A stretch of DNA of 64,000 bases from Leptolyngbya sp. Heron Island J (GTDB lineage Bacteria > Cyanobacteriota > Cyanobacteriia > Phormidesmidales > Phormidesmidaceae). The position numbers were made by a program, and so were the translations under genes. The notes below the pieces were generated by a model. It worked only from the letters and a program-made list of their open reading frames with translations, searched no databases and was not told where the DNA came from. The stretch covers positions 62,001-126,000 of the forward strand of contig NZ_AWNH01000103.1 of the NCBI RefSeq assembly GCF_000482245.1, written 5' to 3'. Positions 27,671-36,249 of this stretch are shown here, piece after piece; positions within the stretch are counted from its first letter, which is position 1, and every line of letters begins with the position of its first letter.

Positions 27671-28306
27671 ATGATGATATTCAAAGAGCGCTGGCATCTG
27701 CTTATATTTATTCCTTCAATTTTATTGATCCTGGCAATTGGTCTAGCTAAAGTACTATTTCAGGTCCCTATTTATAAGTTAATTGGAGATGTTTTCTCGA
27801 TTGCTGATATTCACCCACTCTCCGGTTTGCTCTCGAATATCGGTGTTCTTCTATGGTGTGCGGCAGCAACAATCTGCTTCTTCGTTGCAGGTGTTTTGAG
27901 ACAGACCAAAAACTATAGAGTCATCCCTTTTCTTCTGGCTTCTGCCTGTCTGTCTATGTATCTGTTAATTGACGATTTTTTCCTACTTCACGAGGAGCTA
28001 GTTCCTACCTACATCGGCATCTTGCAGAATACAGTTTTGATGCTAATAATGATTGCGGTCGTCGTGTATCTTTTCTGGTTTCGCCGAATTATCTTGCGAA
28101 CTCAATATGGATTTATGCTGATAGCGATTGGATTCCTAGGCATTTCTGTTGGGGTTGATACTGTCCTTAAGCCGTGGCTACTTTTTCTCGGAGAGTGGAA
28201 GTCCCTGCTTGAAGATGGAGCTAAACTTATAGGTATTACCAGCTGGCTCAGTTATTATACAGATGTAGCCTATCAGTTTTTGTTAGATAAATCTCGTATC
28301 ATTTAG
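27671..28306 (+). CDS. Polytopic membrane protein with DDxFLLHE motif, copy 1
   Basis: A 211-residue protein with about six transmembrane helices. Conserved polar residues sit in or beside helices: Asp101-Asp102-x2-Leu-Leu-His107-Glu108 (DDFFLLHE), a WFRRIIL segment near 136-142, and Leu-Leu-Glu181-Asp182-Gly-Ala-Lys185 followed by GITSW. The minus-strand gene at 60448 shares all of these, so this is a family. I do not recognise a named domain. Paired Asp/His/Glu in membrane helices recall intramembrane metal-dependent hydrolases such as the ceramidase-like group, but that is speculation. The ATG at 27671 is chosen over a TTG two codons earlier. Confidence 0.75.
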   Translation: MMIFKERWHLLIFIPSILLILAIGLAKVLFQVPIYKLIGDVFSIADIHPLSGLLSNIGVLLWCAAATICFFVAGVLRQTKNYRVIPFLLASACLSMYLLIDDFFLLHEELVPTYIGILQNTVLMLIMIAVVVYLFWFRRIILRTQYGFMLIAIGFLGISVGVDTVLKPWLLFLGEWKSLLEDGAKLIGITSWLSYYTDVAYQFLLDKSRII

Positions 28307-28324
28307 CTTGCTACAACGAGTTAT

Positions 28325-28370
28325 GCTGTTGCTGATTTAGGGGGATGCACCAGCCTGTTAGAAATTCCCT
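28325..28370. mobile_element. Truncated MITE copy D
   Basis: GCTGTTGCTGATTTAG followed by GGATGCACCAGCCTG and TTAGAAATTCC matches the right end of the MITE family in reverse orientation (compare the reverse complement of 61281-61372, about 80 percent over 43 bases). Only half the element is present; it ends where the histidine-kinase fragment begins, so it probably marks the break. Confidence 0.65.
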
Positions 28371-28373
28371 ACT

Positions 28374-28547
28374 AGCACGGTTTGGGTCTCGTCTTCGATA
28401 GGCATTGGCTTTTTCAAGCTGAATGTTAATCGCGGCCAGATGATGGCCCAAACTGTCGTGAAGATCTCGGACCAGACGATTACGTTCTGCGATCGCCACC
28501 AGATCAGCCCCACGGGCCGAATAGTGTTTTAGCTCGGGGTGTGTCAC
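28374..28547 (-). pseudogene. Histidine kinase fragment (HisKA_3 dimerisation region)
   Basis: Fifty-eight codons read as the phosphoacceptor region of a NarL-type sensor kinase: ELKHYSARGADLVAIAERNR, then LVRDLHDSLGHHLAAINIQL and EKANAYRRRDPNRA, with the phosphorylated histidine in DLHDSLGHH (residue 30 of the fragment). No sensor domain lies upstream and no ATPase domain downstream. After RDPNRA the frame enters a partial MITE. It is clearly a remnant of a larger gene and unlikely to be functional. Confidence 0.8.
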
Positions 28548-28673
28548 ATATAAGTTCTGTGAATATGGGTGTTACTAAGTAAATTTGCTAGCTAAAATCC
28601 GGGGATACAGAATCCACCAGGGCCTGACTACACGTTAGCCTCTACGTGGTTGTAGCTACCGCAGGCAAATCCT

Positions 28674-29642
28674 ATGGAACCCCCTGAAACTCTTAAACTC
28701 AATCCTGTCAATGCAGTTCATTCCCAGTCACAGGCCAAGTACGGGGCTAAAAAGGTCATCATCCTAGAAGGCGCTGAGGACATTAGCCTAGCGAGCGCTG
28801 CATTGACCCATAACTATATCGTTGGGGGCCACCTAGATCGCGATCCAATGAATACGTCGTTTATGCCTGATAGTGAGCATATCGGTGTGTTGGTTTCAGG
28901 TGCACAGATTGACTCGTCTACCTTCATTGGCCACTATCCGGGGCTAAATGCAGATGCCCTCGATGATAATCACCCAACGGTCATTCACAACAGCCGTTTT
29001 GTCCTGCTAAAAGGGCGGGGGTACAAATTTCAGATTGTTATTCCCATCAAGCAACCTGTTACAGAATATCAGCCAGCTGCTGTGGGTAAAGGGGTAAACC
29101 TCAGCCGCGCTAACTTTAAGCAAGCTGACTTAGCCGGTACCGACTTTACCGGCTGTAATTTAGAAAGTTCCAACTTTACCGCAGCTAACTTAAGCGGCTG
29201 CAACTTTACTGGAGCAAACTTGGCCAGATCCAGTTTTAACGGTGCCGATCTATCAAACGCGATTCTCACAGGTGCTAATTTAGCTGGCGTTGACTTTAGT
29301 TCTACGGTGACCTCTGAAGCCACGGACTTTGGTCATGCTTATTTGGTCGGTGCTCGGTTCTATTGTCTAGGTGGCGAAAAATTTGCCTACCTGGGCTGTT
29401 TTCATGGAGCCAGATTTACGGACGGAGAGAGACGTATTGAGGTCGCCAACGCTGACTTTAGTAGGATTTCCAACCTGGTTGATGGTCAATTTGCTTGTTT
29501 TTACAAATCTGATGTTGTTTTGCCCGCTAATGTAGAATGCATTTCTACCAACAGATTTGTTGAAGCCAGAGAAACATCCCCTGCTGTTAGCGAAGCCGCT
29601 GCTTCAAAGACGTCTGCTGCTTGGGGAGAAGAAGGATTTTAA
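28674..29642 (+). CDS. Pentapeptide repeat protein with unknown N-terminal domain
   Basis: A 322-residue protein. The first 135 residues form an unrecognised beta-rich domain (VIILEGAEDISLAS, HIGVLVSGAQIDSSTF). Residues about 140-215 are pentapeptide repeats with unusual F and C at the centre (ANFKQADLAGTDFTGCNLESSNF), giving a short beta-helix. Residues about 215-285 are a less regular, aromatic and cysteine-containing region, and the tail is low complexity (Ala/Ser). There is no signal peptide. The ATG has no strong ribosome site, but the frame is long and repeat-bearing. No close relation to the 19100 protein beyond the repeat type. Function unknown. Confidence 0.82.
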   Translation: MEPPETLKLNPVNAVHSQSQAKYGAKKVIILEGAEDISLASAALTHNYIVGGHLDRDPMNTSFMPDSEHIGVLVSGAQIDSSTFIGHYPGLNADALDDNHPTVIHNSRFVLLKGRGYKFQIVIPIKQPVTEYQPAAVGKGVNLSRANFKQADLAGTDFTGCNLESSNFTAANLSGCNFTGANLARSSFNGADLSNAILTGANLAGVDFSSTVTSEATDFGHAYLVGARFYCLGGEKFAYLGCFHGARFTDGERRIEVANADFSRISNLVDGQFACFYKSDVVLPANVECISTNRFVEARETSPAVSEAAASKTSAAWGEEGF

Positions 29643-29861
29643 GCCGACGACTCTCTAGTGGGGTATGGGCGCTGCTACCTAGCACCTTTAGCGTTAGGCA
29701 ATGTAGTTGTCGTGGCTGCACTCTACCCGTAGTGAAAACTTAATGAGATACGAAAACTTATCTGATGACTCAGCTGATTGTGCCACCATAGCTCAGCCTG
29801 ACTCCTAGAATGCATAGACGATCGCAGCCCAACATCGCTTACTACACAATTTCCTAAAAAA

Positions 29862-29876
29862 TATGCATAATGCATA
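29862..29876. promoter_or_regulatory. 15-bp MarR-type palindromic operator
   Basis: TATGCAT-A-ATGCATA is a perfect palindrome 33 bp before the marR-like start codon at 29910. Position and symmetry fit an autoregulatory MarR operator overlapping the core promoter. Confidence 0.7.
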
Positions 29877-29909
29877 CATGTTTTGAGGTAGATATTATCT
29901 CGGTCAAAT

Positions 29910-30428
29910 ATGGATAACGAAAGAACTGCTAATCTTCTAGGGGCGCTGGCCCTTAGCCTGGTCGACTCCCTAAATTCAGCGATAAAAACTGTCGGATACG
30001 GTGGAGAAGCTCCGGCTGCTCTGGTTACTCTAGGAGCCAATCCTGGACTTTCAATTAATACACTCCGGCAAATCCTTAACCTTTCGCATCCGGGGACTGT
30101 ACGGCTGATTGACCGTCTCGCAGCTCAGAATCTGGTGGAACGTCGGTCTGGGGTGGATGGTCGAACACTAGCTCTTTTTCTCACAGAGGGAGGTCATGAG
30201 CGACGTCAGGAAATTTTGACCGATCGCAAGCAGCAGCTACAGCTTGCCTTAAGCTCACTGACCCAGAGCGATCGCAACCAGCTAACCCGACTCCTAGAAA
30301 AAATGCTCACAGCAGTAACAACCTCTGAGCTTCGCAGTTATGCCATCTGTCGTCTTTGTGAAGAAGAGGCATGTCCGGCCGATAGCTGCCCAGTAGAACA
30401 AAAATATTGCCAGCTACATAACCCATGA
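29910..30428 (+). CDS. MarR family regulator with cysteine-rich C-terminus
   Basis: A 172-residue winged-helix regulator. The recognition region is about 50-95 (SINTLRQILNLSHPGTVRLIDRLAAQNLVERRSGVDGRTLALFLT, the typical DGR wing). The C-terminal tail carries Cys147-x2-Cys150-x4-Cys155-x4-Cys160-x6-Cys167, a possible redox or metal-sensing element. A perfect palindrome at 29862 suggests autoregulation. The stop overlaps the start of the EamA transporter (ATGA), so the regulator and transporter form an operon and the transporter is its likely target. The ligand is unknown. Confidence 0.9.
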   Translation: MDNERTANLLGALALSLVDSLNSAIKTVGYGGEAPAALVTLGANPGLSINTLRQILNLSHPGTVRLIDRLAAQNLVERRSGVDGRTLALFLTEGGHERRQEILTDRKQQLQLALSSLTQSDRNQLTRLLEKMLTAVTTSELRSYAICRLCEEEACPADSCPVEQKYCQLHNP

Positions 30429-31306
30429 ACAGCACCTTGCTTGCCATTGGTTACGCCTTTTGTTGGGGGATGGGCGTTACCCTGACCAAAGTCGCCTTAT
30501 CAGCAATTACGCCAACAACGCTGCTGATTATTCAGCTCTTTTCCAGCGTTCTCTTTTTAATAACGGTTTGTTGGCTAACAGCTCAAAAGCTACCGTTTTC
30601 CTGGCAACATCTCAAACAGGGAGTCGCTGGCATTTTTGAACCCGCCCTCGCCTACATGTTTGGTATTGTCGGCATACAAATGACCACTGCCAGCAATGCC
30701 ACACTGATTGGCTCAACTGAGGTAATTTTAACCATTTTGTTGGCTGCGATTTTTCTAAATGAGAGGCTGACACGCCTAAAGCTGCTGCTGGCTAGCATTA
30801 GCTTTGTGGGAGTTTCTTTATTGATGTTAAAAGATGTTCAAAATACTGACCAATCTTCACTTATGGGCGATGTCCTGGTGCTAGTGGGAACTCTTTTTGC
30901 AGTATTCTATGCGCTTTTAAGCAAACGTCAGATCGCAACAGCCCATCCATTGCAGCTGACCACATCGCAGCAAACGATTGGCTTAATAACAACGGTGTTG
31001 TGTTTTGGTGGGCTATCGCTGCTTAATCCAGTTTATGCGGTCAGTGCGGCCAACATTTCCCTGCCGTTTTGGCTGCTTGCCATTGGTTCAGGCATTATGC
31101 AGTACGCTCTGGCATTTTTGTTATATCTCATTGCTCTGCAAACGGTACCGGCAAGTCATGCGGCATTTTATCTAACCCTAATTCCTGTTTTTGGTGTGAC
31201 GAGTGCAGTGCTAATCATTGGTGAACAGCCAAGTTTTGCTCAGGCTATTGGGGGCTGTTTGGTAGTGGCATCATCCTATTGTGCCAACAGATTAACAACA
31301 TTATAA
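30425..31306 (+). CDS. EamA/DMT family transporter
   Basis: A 293-residue inner-membrane protein with ten predicted transmembrane helices in two EamA repeats (about 1-135 and 145-290), each ending in the typical xxGxxLI/xxxGEQ pattern (IFLNERLTRLKLLLASISFVGVSLL; VLIIGEQPSFAQAIGGCLVVASSY). Drug/metabolite transporters of this type export amino acids, toxins or metabolites. Translationally coupled to the upstream MarR regulator by a 4-base overlap, so expression is presumably induced by a compound it exports. The specificity cannot be inferred. Confidence 0.92.
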   Translation: MNSTLLAIGYAFCWGMGVTLTKVALSAITPTTLLIIQLFSSVLFLITVCWLTAQKLPFSWQHLKQGVAGIFEPALAYMFGIVGIQMTTASNATLIGSTEVILTILLAAIFLNERLTRLKLLLASISFVGVSLLMLKDVQNTDQSSLMGDVLVLVGTLFAVFYALLSKRQIATAHPLQLTTSQQTIGLITTVLCFGGLSLLNPVYAVSAANISLPFWLLAIGSGIMQYALAFLLYLIALQTVPASHAAFYLTLIPVFGVTSAVLIIGEQPSFAQAIGGCLVVASSYCANRLTTL

Positions 31307-31380
31307 AAATCATTGACTATGCCTCTTATAGGGTGCGTTTGCATCCGGGTAAAGCACCCCATGAAGACAATCGAGTCACT

Positions 31381-31785
31381 TCACCGGATGGGTTTTATCA
31401 TCCTGTCATCATATCGACAGCTAATACTAACCTGAACCTGGGTATCCACGACCCGTGCCGGATATATCGGCAGACAGATGGTGGCGTCATCCATGCATTC
31501 CCCTGTCTTCAGGTTGAAGTTCTGTTTATAAATTGGCGATGCAACTTTTAAAACTCCTTGGCGATCGCCAACAATACCCCGCGACATCACAAACGCCTGG
31601 CTAAATGGGTCAAAGTTTCCTGTCGCGTACACTTCATCTGTTTCGCCTATCCGAAAGATAGCGACCTGCTCTGTGCCTAATAGGGCGTTGACGCCGGTAT
31701 TGGGCGCGATCGCATCCAATGTACAGATGGTCACCCATCCTGTGGTGTCAGTGTTCACGGACGTAGTCGATAATGATTGCACCAT
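31381..31785 (-). CDS. nirD: Nitrite reductase small subunit NirD
   Basis: A 134-residue Rieske-like NirD protein. It has the NirD pattern WVTICTLDAIAPNTGVNALLGTEQVAIFR, then GNFDPFSQAFVMSRGIVGD and a terminal ICLPIYPARVVDTQVQV; like other NirD proteins it lacks the Rieske cysteine/histidine pairs. It associates with NirB in assimilatory NADH-nitrite reductase. The start at 31785 is preferred to an upstream frame opening because AGGA lies 6 bases before the ATG. It follows nirB on the same strand by about 70 bp. Confidence 0.9.
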   Translation of the reverse strand: MVQSLSTTSVNTDTTGWVTICTLDAIAPNTGVNALLGTEQVAIFRIGETDEVYATGNFDPFSQAFVMSRGIVGDRQGVLKVASPIYKQNFNLKTGECMDDATICLPIYPARVVDTQVQVSISCRYDDRMIKPIR

Positions 31786-31854
31786 TGGAATTCCTATAGT
31801 TCTAAATGCTTTCTGAGACAACATCAGCGGCCCAGCGGCCCGCCGGTAAAACAA

Positions 31855-34419
31855 TCAGTATTGCGGCGGTGTCACGAGAGCCTGACTCTGGTTTAAGACC
31901 ACCCGTTCCGCCTCCGTGGCCGGACGTTTTTGCCCCCGTTCTTGTACATAGGCCAGTGACGGATCAGCATCATCTGCGTTAACAAAGTGCCGGAAACGCT
32001 GGACCTTTTCTGGAGTCTCGATAGTTGCTTTCCACTCACACTGATAGGTATCCACGTGATACTGCATCTGGGCTTCTAACTCATCGGCAATCCCTAGAGA
32101 ATCTTCGATGACCACCTGTTTCAGGTAATCTAGACCGCCCTCTAACTTGTTAAACCAGGTGGAGGTGCGCTCTAGCTTGTCTGCGGTGCGAATGTAGAAC
32201 ACTAAAAACCGATCGAGATACTTGATCAGGGTTGCTTTATCAATGTCTGCCGCCAGCAGTACTGCGTGTTGTGGCTTCATGCCGCCATTGCCGCACACGT
32301 AAAGGTTCCAGCCGTTTTCCGTGGCGATAATGCCAAAATCTTTACCCTGAGCTTCGGCGCATTCTCGCGTACAGCCTGATACGGCTGACTTCAGTTTATG
32401 AGGCGATCGCAACCCGCGATAGCGCAGCTCTAACTCAATCGCCAGACTGGTGGAATCCTGCACCCCAAACCGGCACCAGGTACTACCCACACAGGACTTC
32501 ACCGTCCGTAGCGCCTTACCATAGGCATGACCCGACTCAAAGCCCGCATCCACCAACCGTCGCCAGATTAGCGGCAGCTGGTCCACTCGGGCCCCAAACA
32601 GATCCACCCGCTGGGCACCAGTAATCTTGGTATACAGGTCAAACTCCTGGGCCACCTGACCTAACACAATCAGCTTTTCAGGGGTAATCTCTCCTCCTGG
32701 TATGCGAGGAATCACAGAATAGGTACCATCCTTTTGGATATTGGCCAGAAACGCATCGTTTGTATCCTGTAGACCGATGTGAGGCGTATTCAACACATGG
32801 TCGTTCCAGGCAGAGGCCAGCATTGATGCCACCGTAGGCTTGCAAATTTCGCAGCCATACCCGGTCCCGTATGTGGCCAACAACGTATCAAATGACTTGA
32901 TTTGCCCCACCCGCAGGAGGTGATACAGCTCCTGACGAGAATAGGAAAAATGTTCGCACAGGTGATTTTTTACCTCTACCCCAGCCTTCTTCAGTTCCGA
33001 GGTCAACAAATCCTTCACCAACGGCACACAGCCACCGCAGCCAGTCCCCGCCTTCGTACACTTTTTCAGCGTGGGCATATCTGTCAGACTATCCTCACGG
33101 ATGGCTTCACAGAGCTGTCCTTTGCTTACATTATTACAGGAACAAATCTGGGCCGTATCCGGCAGGTTCTCCACACTGAGTGAATTTGTCACGCCACTTG
33201 TCGGTACCAACAAACTCAGCGGATTAGCCGACAATGTTATCTGGTTCTGCACCAGCGGTAACAACGTGCCATAGGCAGAGGCATCACCGATCAAAATGCC
33301 GCCTAGTAACAACGAACCCTCTGCATTGACCACCAGCTTTTTGTAGGTGCCTGCCACGGTATCGGTTATCACCAGCTCTTTGGCTCCAGGAGTCTTGGCG
33401 AAATTATCCCCAAAGCTGGCCACATCCACCCCCAGCAGCTTGAGCTTGGTGGACATGTCTGCTCCGGTAAACTGCTGGGCTGCTGCCACGTCCAGCAGAC
33501 AATCACTGGCGACGGCGGCCATGTGATATCCCGGTGCTACCAGGCCAAAGATCCGTCCCTGATACAGCGCACATTCGCCGATGGCATATATGGTGGGATC
33601 AGAGGTCTGACAAGATTCATTAATCACGATGCCGCCGTGCTTGCCAATCTGCAGGCCACAGGTGCGTGCCAGTTCATCCCTGGGTCGAATCCCCGCCGAG
33701 AAGACAATCATGTCCGTCTGCAACGATGTTTCATCGGCAAACTGCATCGATACCAGCTTGCCATTCTCACTGACAATGTTTGTTGTCACCTTACTGGTGT
33801 GTACCTGTACCCCCAGCGCTTCAATTTTTTCTTTGAGAATGGCACCGCCTGCCTCGTCAATTTGTACCGGCATTAACCGGGGGGCAAACTCCACTACATG
33901 GGTTTCTAGCCCTAAAGACTTTAGGGCATTGGCACATTCCAACCCCAACAGGCCACCACCGACAACAACGCCCACACGAGATTGTTCCCCATAGGCTTTA
34001 ATCGCTTCTAAATCCTCAATGGTGCGATAGACAAATGTTCCCGTCGCATCATTGCCTTTAATCGGTGGTACAAATGGATAGGAGCCAGTGGCCAAAACTA
34101 GCCGATCATATGCAACCTCAGCCCCGTTGGCCGATCTGACAACCTGCTGTTCGCGATCAATCTCAATTACCTGGTCACCGATATAGATCTGAATGTCATT
34201 GTCTTGATAAAACCCTGGTTCCACCAGCGTCAGGTCAGCGGCTGTTTTATCGACATAATATTGGCTCAAGTTGACCCGGTCATAAGCAACTCGGGGTTCC
34301 TCACAAAATGTAATCAGATTCCAGCGATCGCAACCACCCTTCTCGACCATTAATTCGAGAAACCGATGTCCGACCATTCCATTGCCAACAACGACGAGAG
34401 TTTGCTTGCTGTTCGGCAT
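31855..34419 (-). CDS. nirB: NAD(P)H-nitrite reductase large subunit NirB
   Basis: An 854-residue cytoplasmic enzyme that reduces nitrite to ammonium with NAD(P)H. Domains in order: FAD/NAD pyridine nucleotide-disulfide oxidoreductase (about 5-310; VVVGNGMVG and VVVGGGLLGLE), BFD-like [2Fe-2S] domain (Cys426, Cys428, Cys461, Cys464), then nitrite/sulfite reductase halves with siroheme-[4Fe-4S] ligands Cys643, Cys649, Cys683 and Cys687 (SCVGSTWC, SGCTREC). All expected ligands are present, so the enzyme should be active. Length matches bacterial NirB. Followed by nirD. Most cyanobacteria use ferredoxin-dependent NirA, so this pair is unusual. No nitrate reductase or transporter gene lies in the window. 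Confidence 0.94.
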   Translation of the reverse strand: MPNSKQTLVVVGNGMVGHRFLELMVEKGGCDRWNLITFCEEPRVAYDRVNLSQYYVDKTAADLTLVEPGFYQDNDIQIYIGDQVIEIDREQQVVRSANGAEVAYDRLVLATGSYPFVPPIKGNDATGTFVYRTIEDLEAIKAYGEQSRVGVVVGGGLLGLECANALKSLGLETHVVEFAPRLMPVQIDEAGGAILKEKIEALGVQVHTSKVTTNIVSENGKLVSMQFADETSLQTDMIVFSAGIRPRDELARTCGLQIGKHGGIVINESCQTSDPTIYAIGECALYQGRIFGLVAPGYHMAAVASDCLLDVAAAQQFTGADMSTKLKLLGVDVASFGDNFAKTPGAKELVITDTVAGTYKKLVVNAEGSLLLGGILIGDASAYGTLLPLVQNQITLSANPLSLLVPTSGVTNSLSVENLPDTAQICSCNNVSKGQLCEAIREDSLTDMPTLKKCTKAGTGCGGCVPLVKDLLTSELKKAGVEVKNHLCEHFSYSRQELYHLLRVGQIKSFDTLLATYGTGYGCEICKPTVASMLASAWNDHVLNTPHIGLQDTNDAFLANIQKDGTYSVIPRIPGGEITPEKLIVLGQVAQEFDLYTKITGAQRVDLFGARVDQLPLIWRRLVDAGFESGHAYGKALRTVKSCVGSTWCRFGVQDSTSLAIELELRYRGLRSPHKLKSAVSGCTRECAEAQGKDFGIIATENGWNLYVCGNGGMKPQHAVLLAADIDKATLIKYLDRFLVFYIRTADKLERTSTWFNKLEGGLDYLKQVVIEDSLGIADELEAQMQYHVDTYQCEWKATIETPEKVQRFRHFVNADDADPSLAYVQERGQKRPATEAERVVLNQSQALVTPPQY

Positions 34420-34863
34420 ACTGATCCTATTCTCAACTCATTGACCAAACAATGCGCGATCAGTATCGAAAAAAACAATCCCTCTATCCGGCTTTTGCTC
34501 AAAATTAATGCATGATCTGCATATATGAGCTATCGTCTTTTTTCTTGCTACATGTCAAGTAAATATTGGTGAAAAAATACAACAGTTTCTGCGTGAACCT
34601 TAATAAAGCGAGATGGATGTTGTATTCGTTTACTGGGGCAGAGGTGTCGGTGCCTGGATCTCCCGATGTTTCTCCAATTGATGTCCCTAATCCATCCTTT
34701 CGAATCAACCACAGAACGACTTGCACATATCGGTTTATCGACATATCATCAAGGCGTGAGCTGTGTCGAGTAGAGAGGCAACTATTTAAAGGCGCAAGGC
34801 GATTTTTCCTTTTAAGGTTGTTCTTATTTCAGCTCAACACGTGTATCTAGGGAGGCAATTGGT
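34420..34863. other. Divergent intergenic region upstream of nirB
   Basis: About 440 bp. Two opposing frames (34505-34744 minus, 34566-34850 plus) overlap each other and have no family support. A weak NtcA-like GT-N10-AC match (34463-34476) lies 44 bp upstream of nirB but lacks a well-placed -10. Confidence 0.45.
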
Positions 34864-35031
34864 ATGCCACGTCAAGTCGGTGCGCGTTATGCCTGTGAGA
34901 AGTGTGGAGCCCAGCTGGTTTATGAAAAGCCATGCCCCTGTCCAGAAAGTATGCCCCATTCAGAAATCTGCTGTGGAGAGCAGATGAAGCTGGTGCAAGC
35001 AGGGACTCCGGAGAAAACGAAGAATAGCTAG
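34864..35031 (+). CDS. Desulforedoxin-like small iron protein
   Basis: A 55-residue protein. RYACEKCG (Cys11, Cys14) and ICCGEQMKLV (Cys36, Cys37) give the CxxC...CC arrangement of desulforedoxin and the N-terminal domain of desulfoferrodoxin, which bind one Fe(Cys)4. Two extra cysteines (Cys24, Cys26 in PCPCP) lie in the loop, which is not typical. AGGGAGG at 34849-34855 is a strong Shine-Dalgarno 8 bases before the ATG. Family members act in electron transfer or superoxide detoxification. It lies between divergent nirB and tehB, with no obvious partner; the catalytic desulfoferrodoxin domain is absent. Confidence 0.82.
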   Translation: MPRQVGARYACEKCGAQLVYEKPCPCPESMPHSEICCGEQMKLVQAGTPEKTKNS

Positions 35032-35190
35032 GGCGTTGCCCAAGGAAGGCACTTGTTCTGAAAGTGCCAATATGCAGATAAGTAGGCTTTGATGTAAGTG
35101 CTTGGCTAAGGCTGGGTGCGAAAAACTACTGTCGAAGTCTTAGTTAGAACGGTCAGTATTGAGGGCAGTGCAAGACTGCAGAAGTGACCC

Positions 35191-36084
35191 ATGACAACAG
35201 CAATTACAGACTCACTGGTGAAATACAAAAACTTACCTATTTGGACAGAAATAACATTACCAGAATCATTTCAAACCCAGCACAATACAAAGTCAGGCAC
35301 CTGGGGAAAAATCACGGTAGTAGCAGGTCAGTTGCAATATGAGGCCCTAAATGAAACTGGCGAACTCCTGTCTACCAATATCATCACTCCACAGCATACA
35401 GACTTTTTTGTATCGCCAGAAGCCTGGCATCGGGTCAAACCTTTAGGTCCCCTGCGCTGTTTTGTTGAGTTTTACTGTCGCTCCGAGGACTACTTTCAAA
35501 AGAAATATCACTTTGCCGCTCCTCACCGAGATGTCCAGGCGCTCATCCAAGGACCTTTGGCAAATTATCAAACGATGAACGTCTTAGATTTAGGCTGTGG
35601 TAAAGGTCGCAATGCTACTTACTTATACGCTCAGGGGCATCGGGTGACAGCGTTAGATAAAAATGCCAGTGCTATTCAACATCTTCAGGAGATTATTCAA
35701 ACAGAAAAGGCTGAAGATAGATTTCAAGCTCGTGTGTACAAAATTGAATCAGCCGCTCTCGATGACCAGTACGATTTGATCATTTCCACAGTTGTTTTTC
35801 AGTTTTTGAGGTACAACACTCTGTCCAGTGTGATTGAAAACATGCAGGCTCAAACTAAACCCCAGGGCTACAACTTTATCATTGCCCCGGTTTCGTCGTC
35901 GGAGTCTCCCTGTCCCATTCACTTCCCGTCTACCTTTGCACCCCAGGAACTGCGTAATTACTACAACCACTGGCATATCTGTGAGTATCAGGAACAACGG
36001 GGAACATTTCATCGCAAAGATAGTAACGGCAACCCTATTGAAGCGACCTTTGCTACCTTACTGGCTCAGAAACGCGTAGTCTAA
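35191..36084 (+). CDS. tehB: TehB-type SAM-dependent methyltransferase with N-terminal TehB/DUF1971 domain
   Basis: A 297-residue two-domain protein. Residues about 10-105 form a cupin-like DUF1971 domain (LPIWTEITLPESFQTQHNTKSGTWGKI, SPEAWHRVKPL). Residues about 108-297 form a class I methyltransferase with the SAM loop VLDLGCGKGRN (131-141) and ALDKN for the ribose hydroxyls. The arrangement matches the longer Haemophilus-type TehB (about 286 residues) rather than the E. coli single-domain form. TehB detoxifies tellurite by methylation; physiological substrates may include selenium compounds. It follows the desulforedoxin-like gene by 160 bp on the same strand. No tehA is present. Confidence 0.9.
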   Translation: MTTAITDSLVKYKNLPIWTEITLPESFQTQHNTKSGTWGKITVVAGQLQYEALNETGELLSTNIITPQHTDFFVSPEAWHRVKPLGPLRCFVEFYCRSEDYFQKKYHFAAPHRDVQALIQGPLANYQTMNVLDLGCGKGRNATYLYAQGHRVTALDKNASAIQHLQEIIQTEKAEDRFQARVYKIESAALDDQYDLIISTVVFQFLRYNTLSSVIENMQAQTKPQGYNFIIAPVSSSESPCPIHFPSTFAPQELRNYYNHWHICEYQEQRGTFHRKDSNGNPIEATFATLLAQKRVV

Positions 36085-36129
36085 AAGATGTCAGGATAGC
36101 TCGTTCTCGCCCCAATCATCCGAACCGTT

Positions 36130-36165
36130 CCCCGTAGGGGCATTGCATGCAATGCCCCTACGGGG
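36130..36165. repeat. 36-bp perfect palindrome (dispersed repeat, possible terminator)
   Basis: Two perfect 18-bp arms (CCCCGTAGGGGCATTGCA and its complement) with no spacer. It lies between convergent tehB and the transporter fusion gene, where it could end both transcripts. This GTAGGGGCATTGCATGC-type palindrome is recurrent in cyanobacterial genomes (by memory). Confidence 0.85.
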
Positions 36166-36249
36166 ATGTTCCCACGGCATGTGTGGCTGAACCCAGTTGA
36201 CTCAACATAATTGTTATGTCAACCTTCACCATTAACTCATAACAGTCTG

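Noticed and set aside
34463-34476. NtcA-like site GT-N10-AC upstream of nirB
   Set aside because: It misses one base of GTA-N8-TAC, and no -10 element lies 20-24 bases downstream. The minimal pattern is too common to claim.
34505-34850. Opposing frames of 79 and 94 codons upstream of nirB
   Set aside because: They overlap antisense, show no family resemblance and no good ribosome site.
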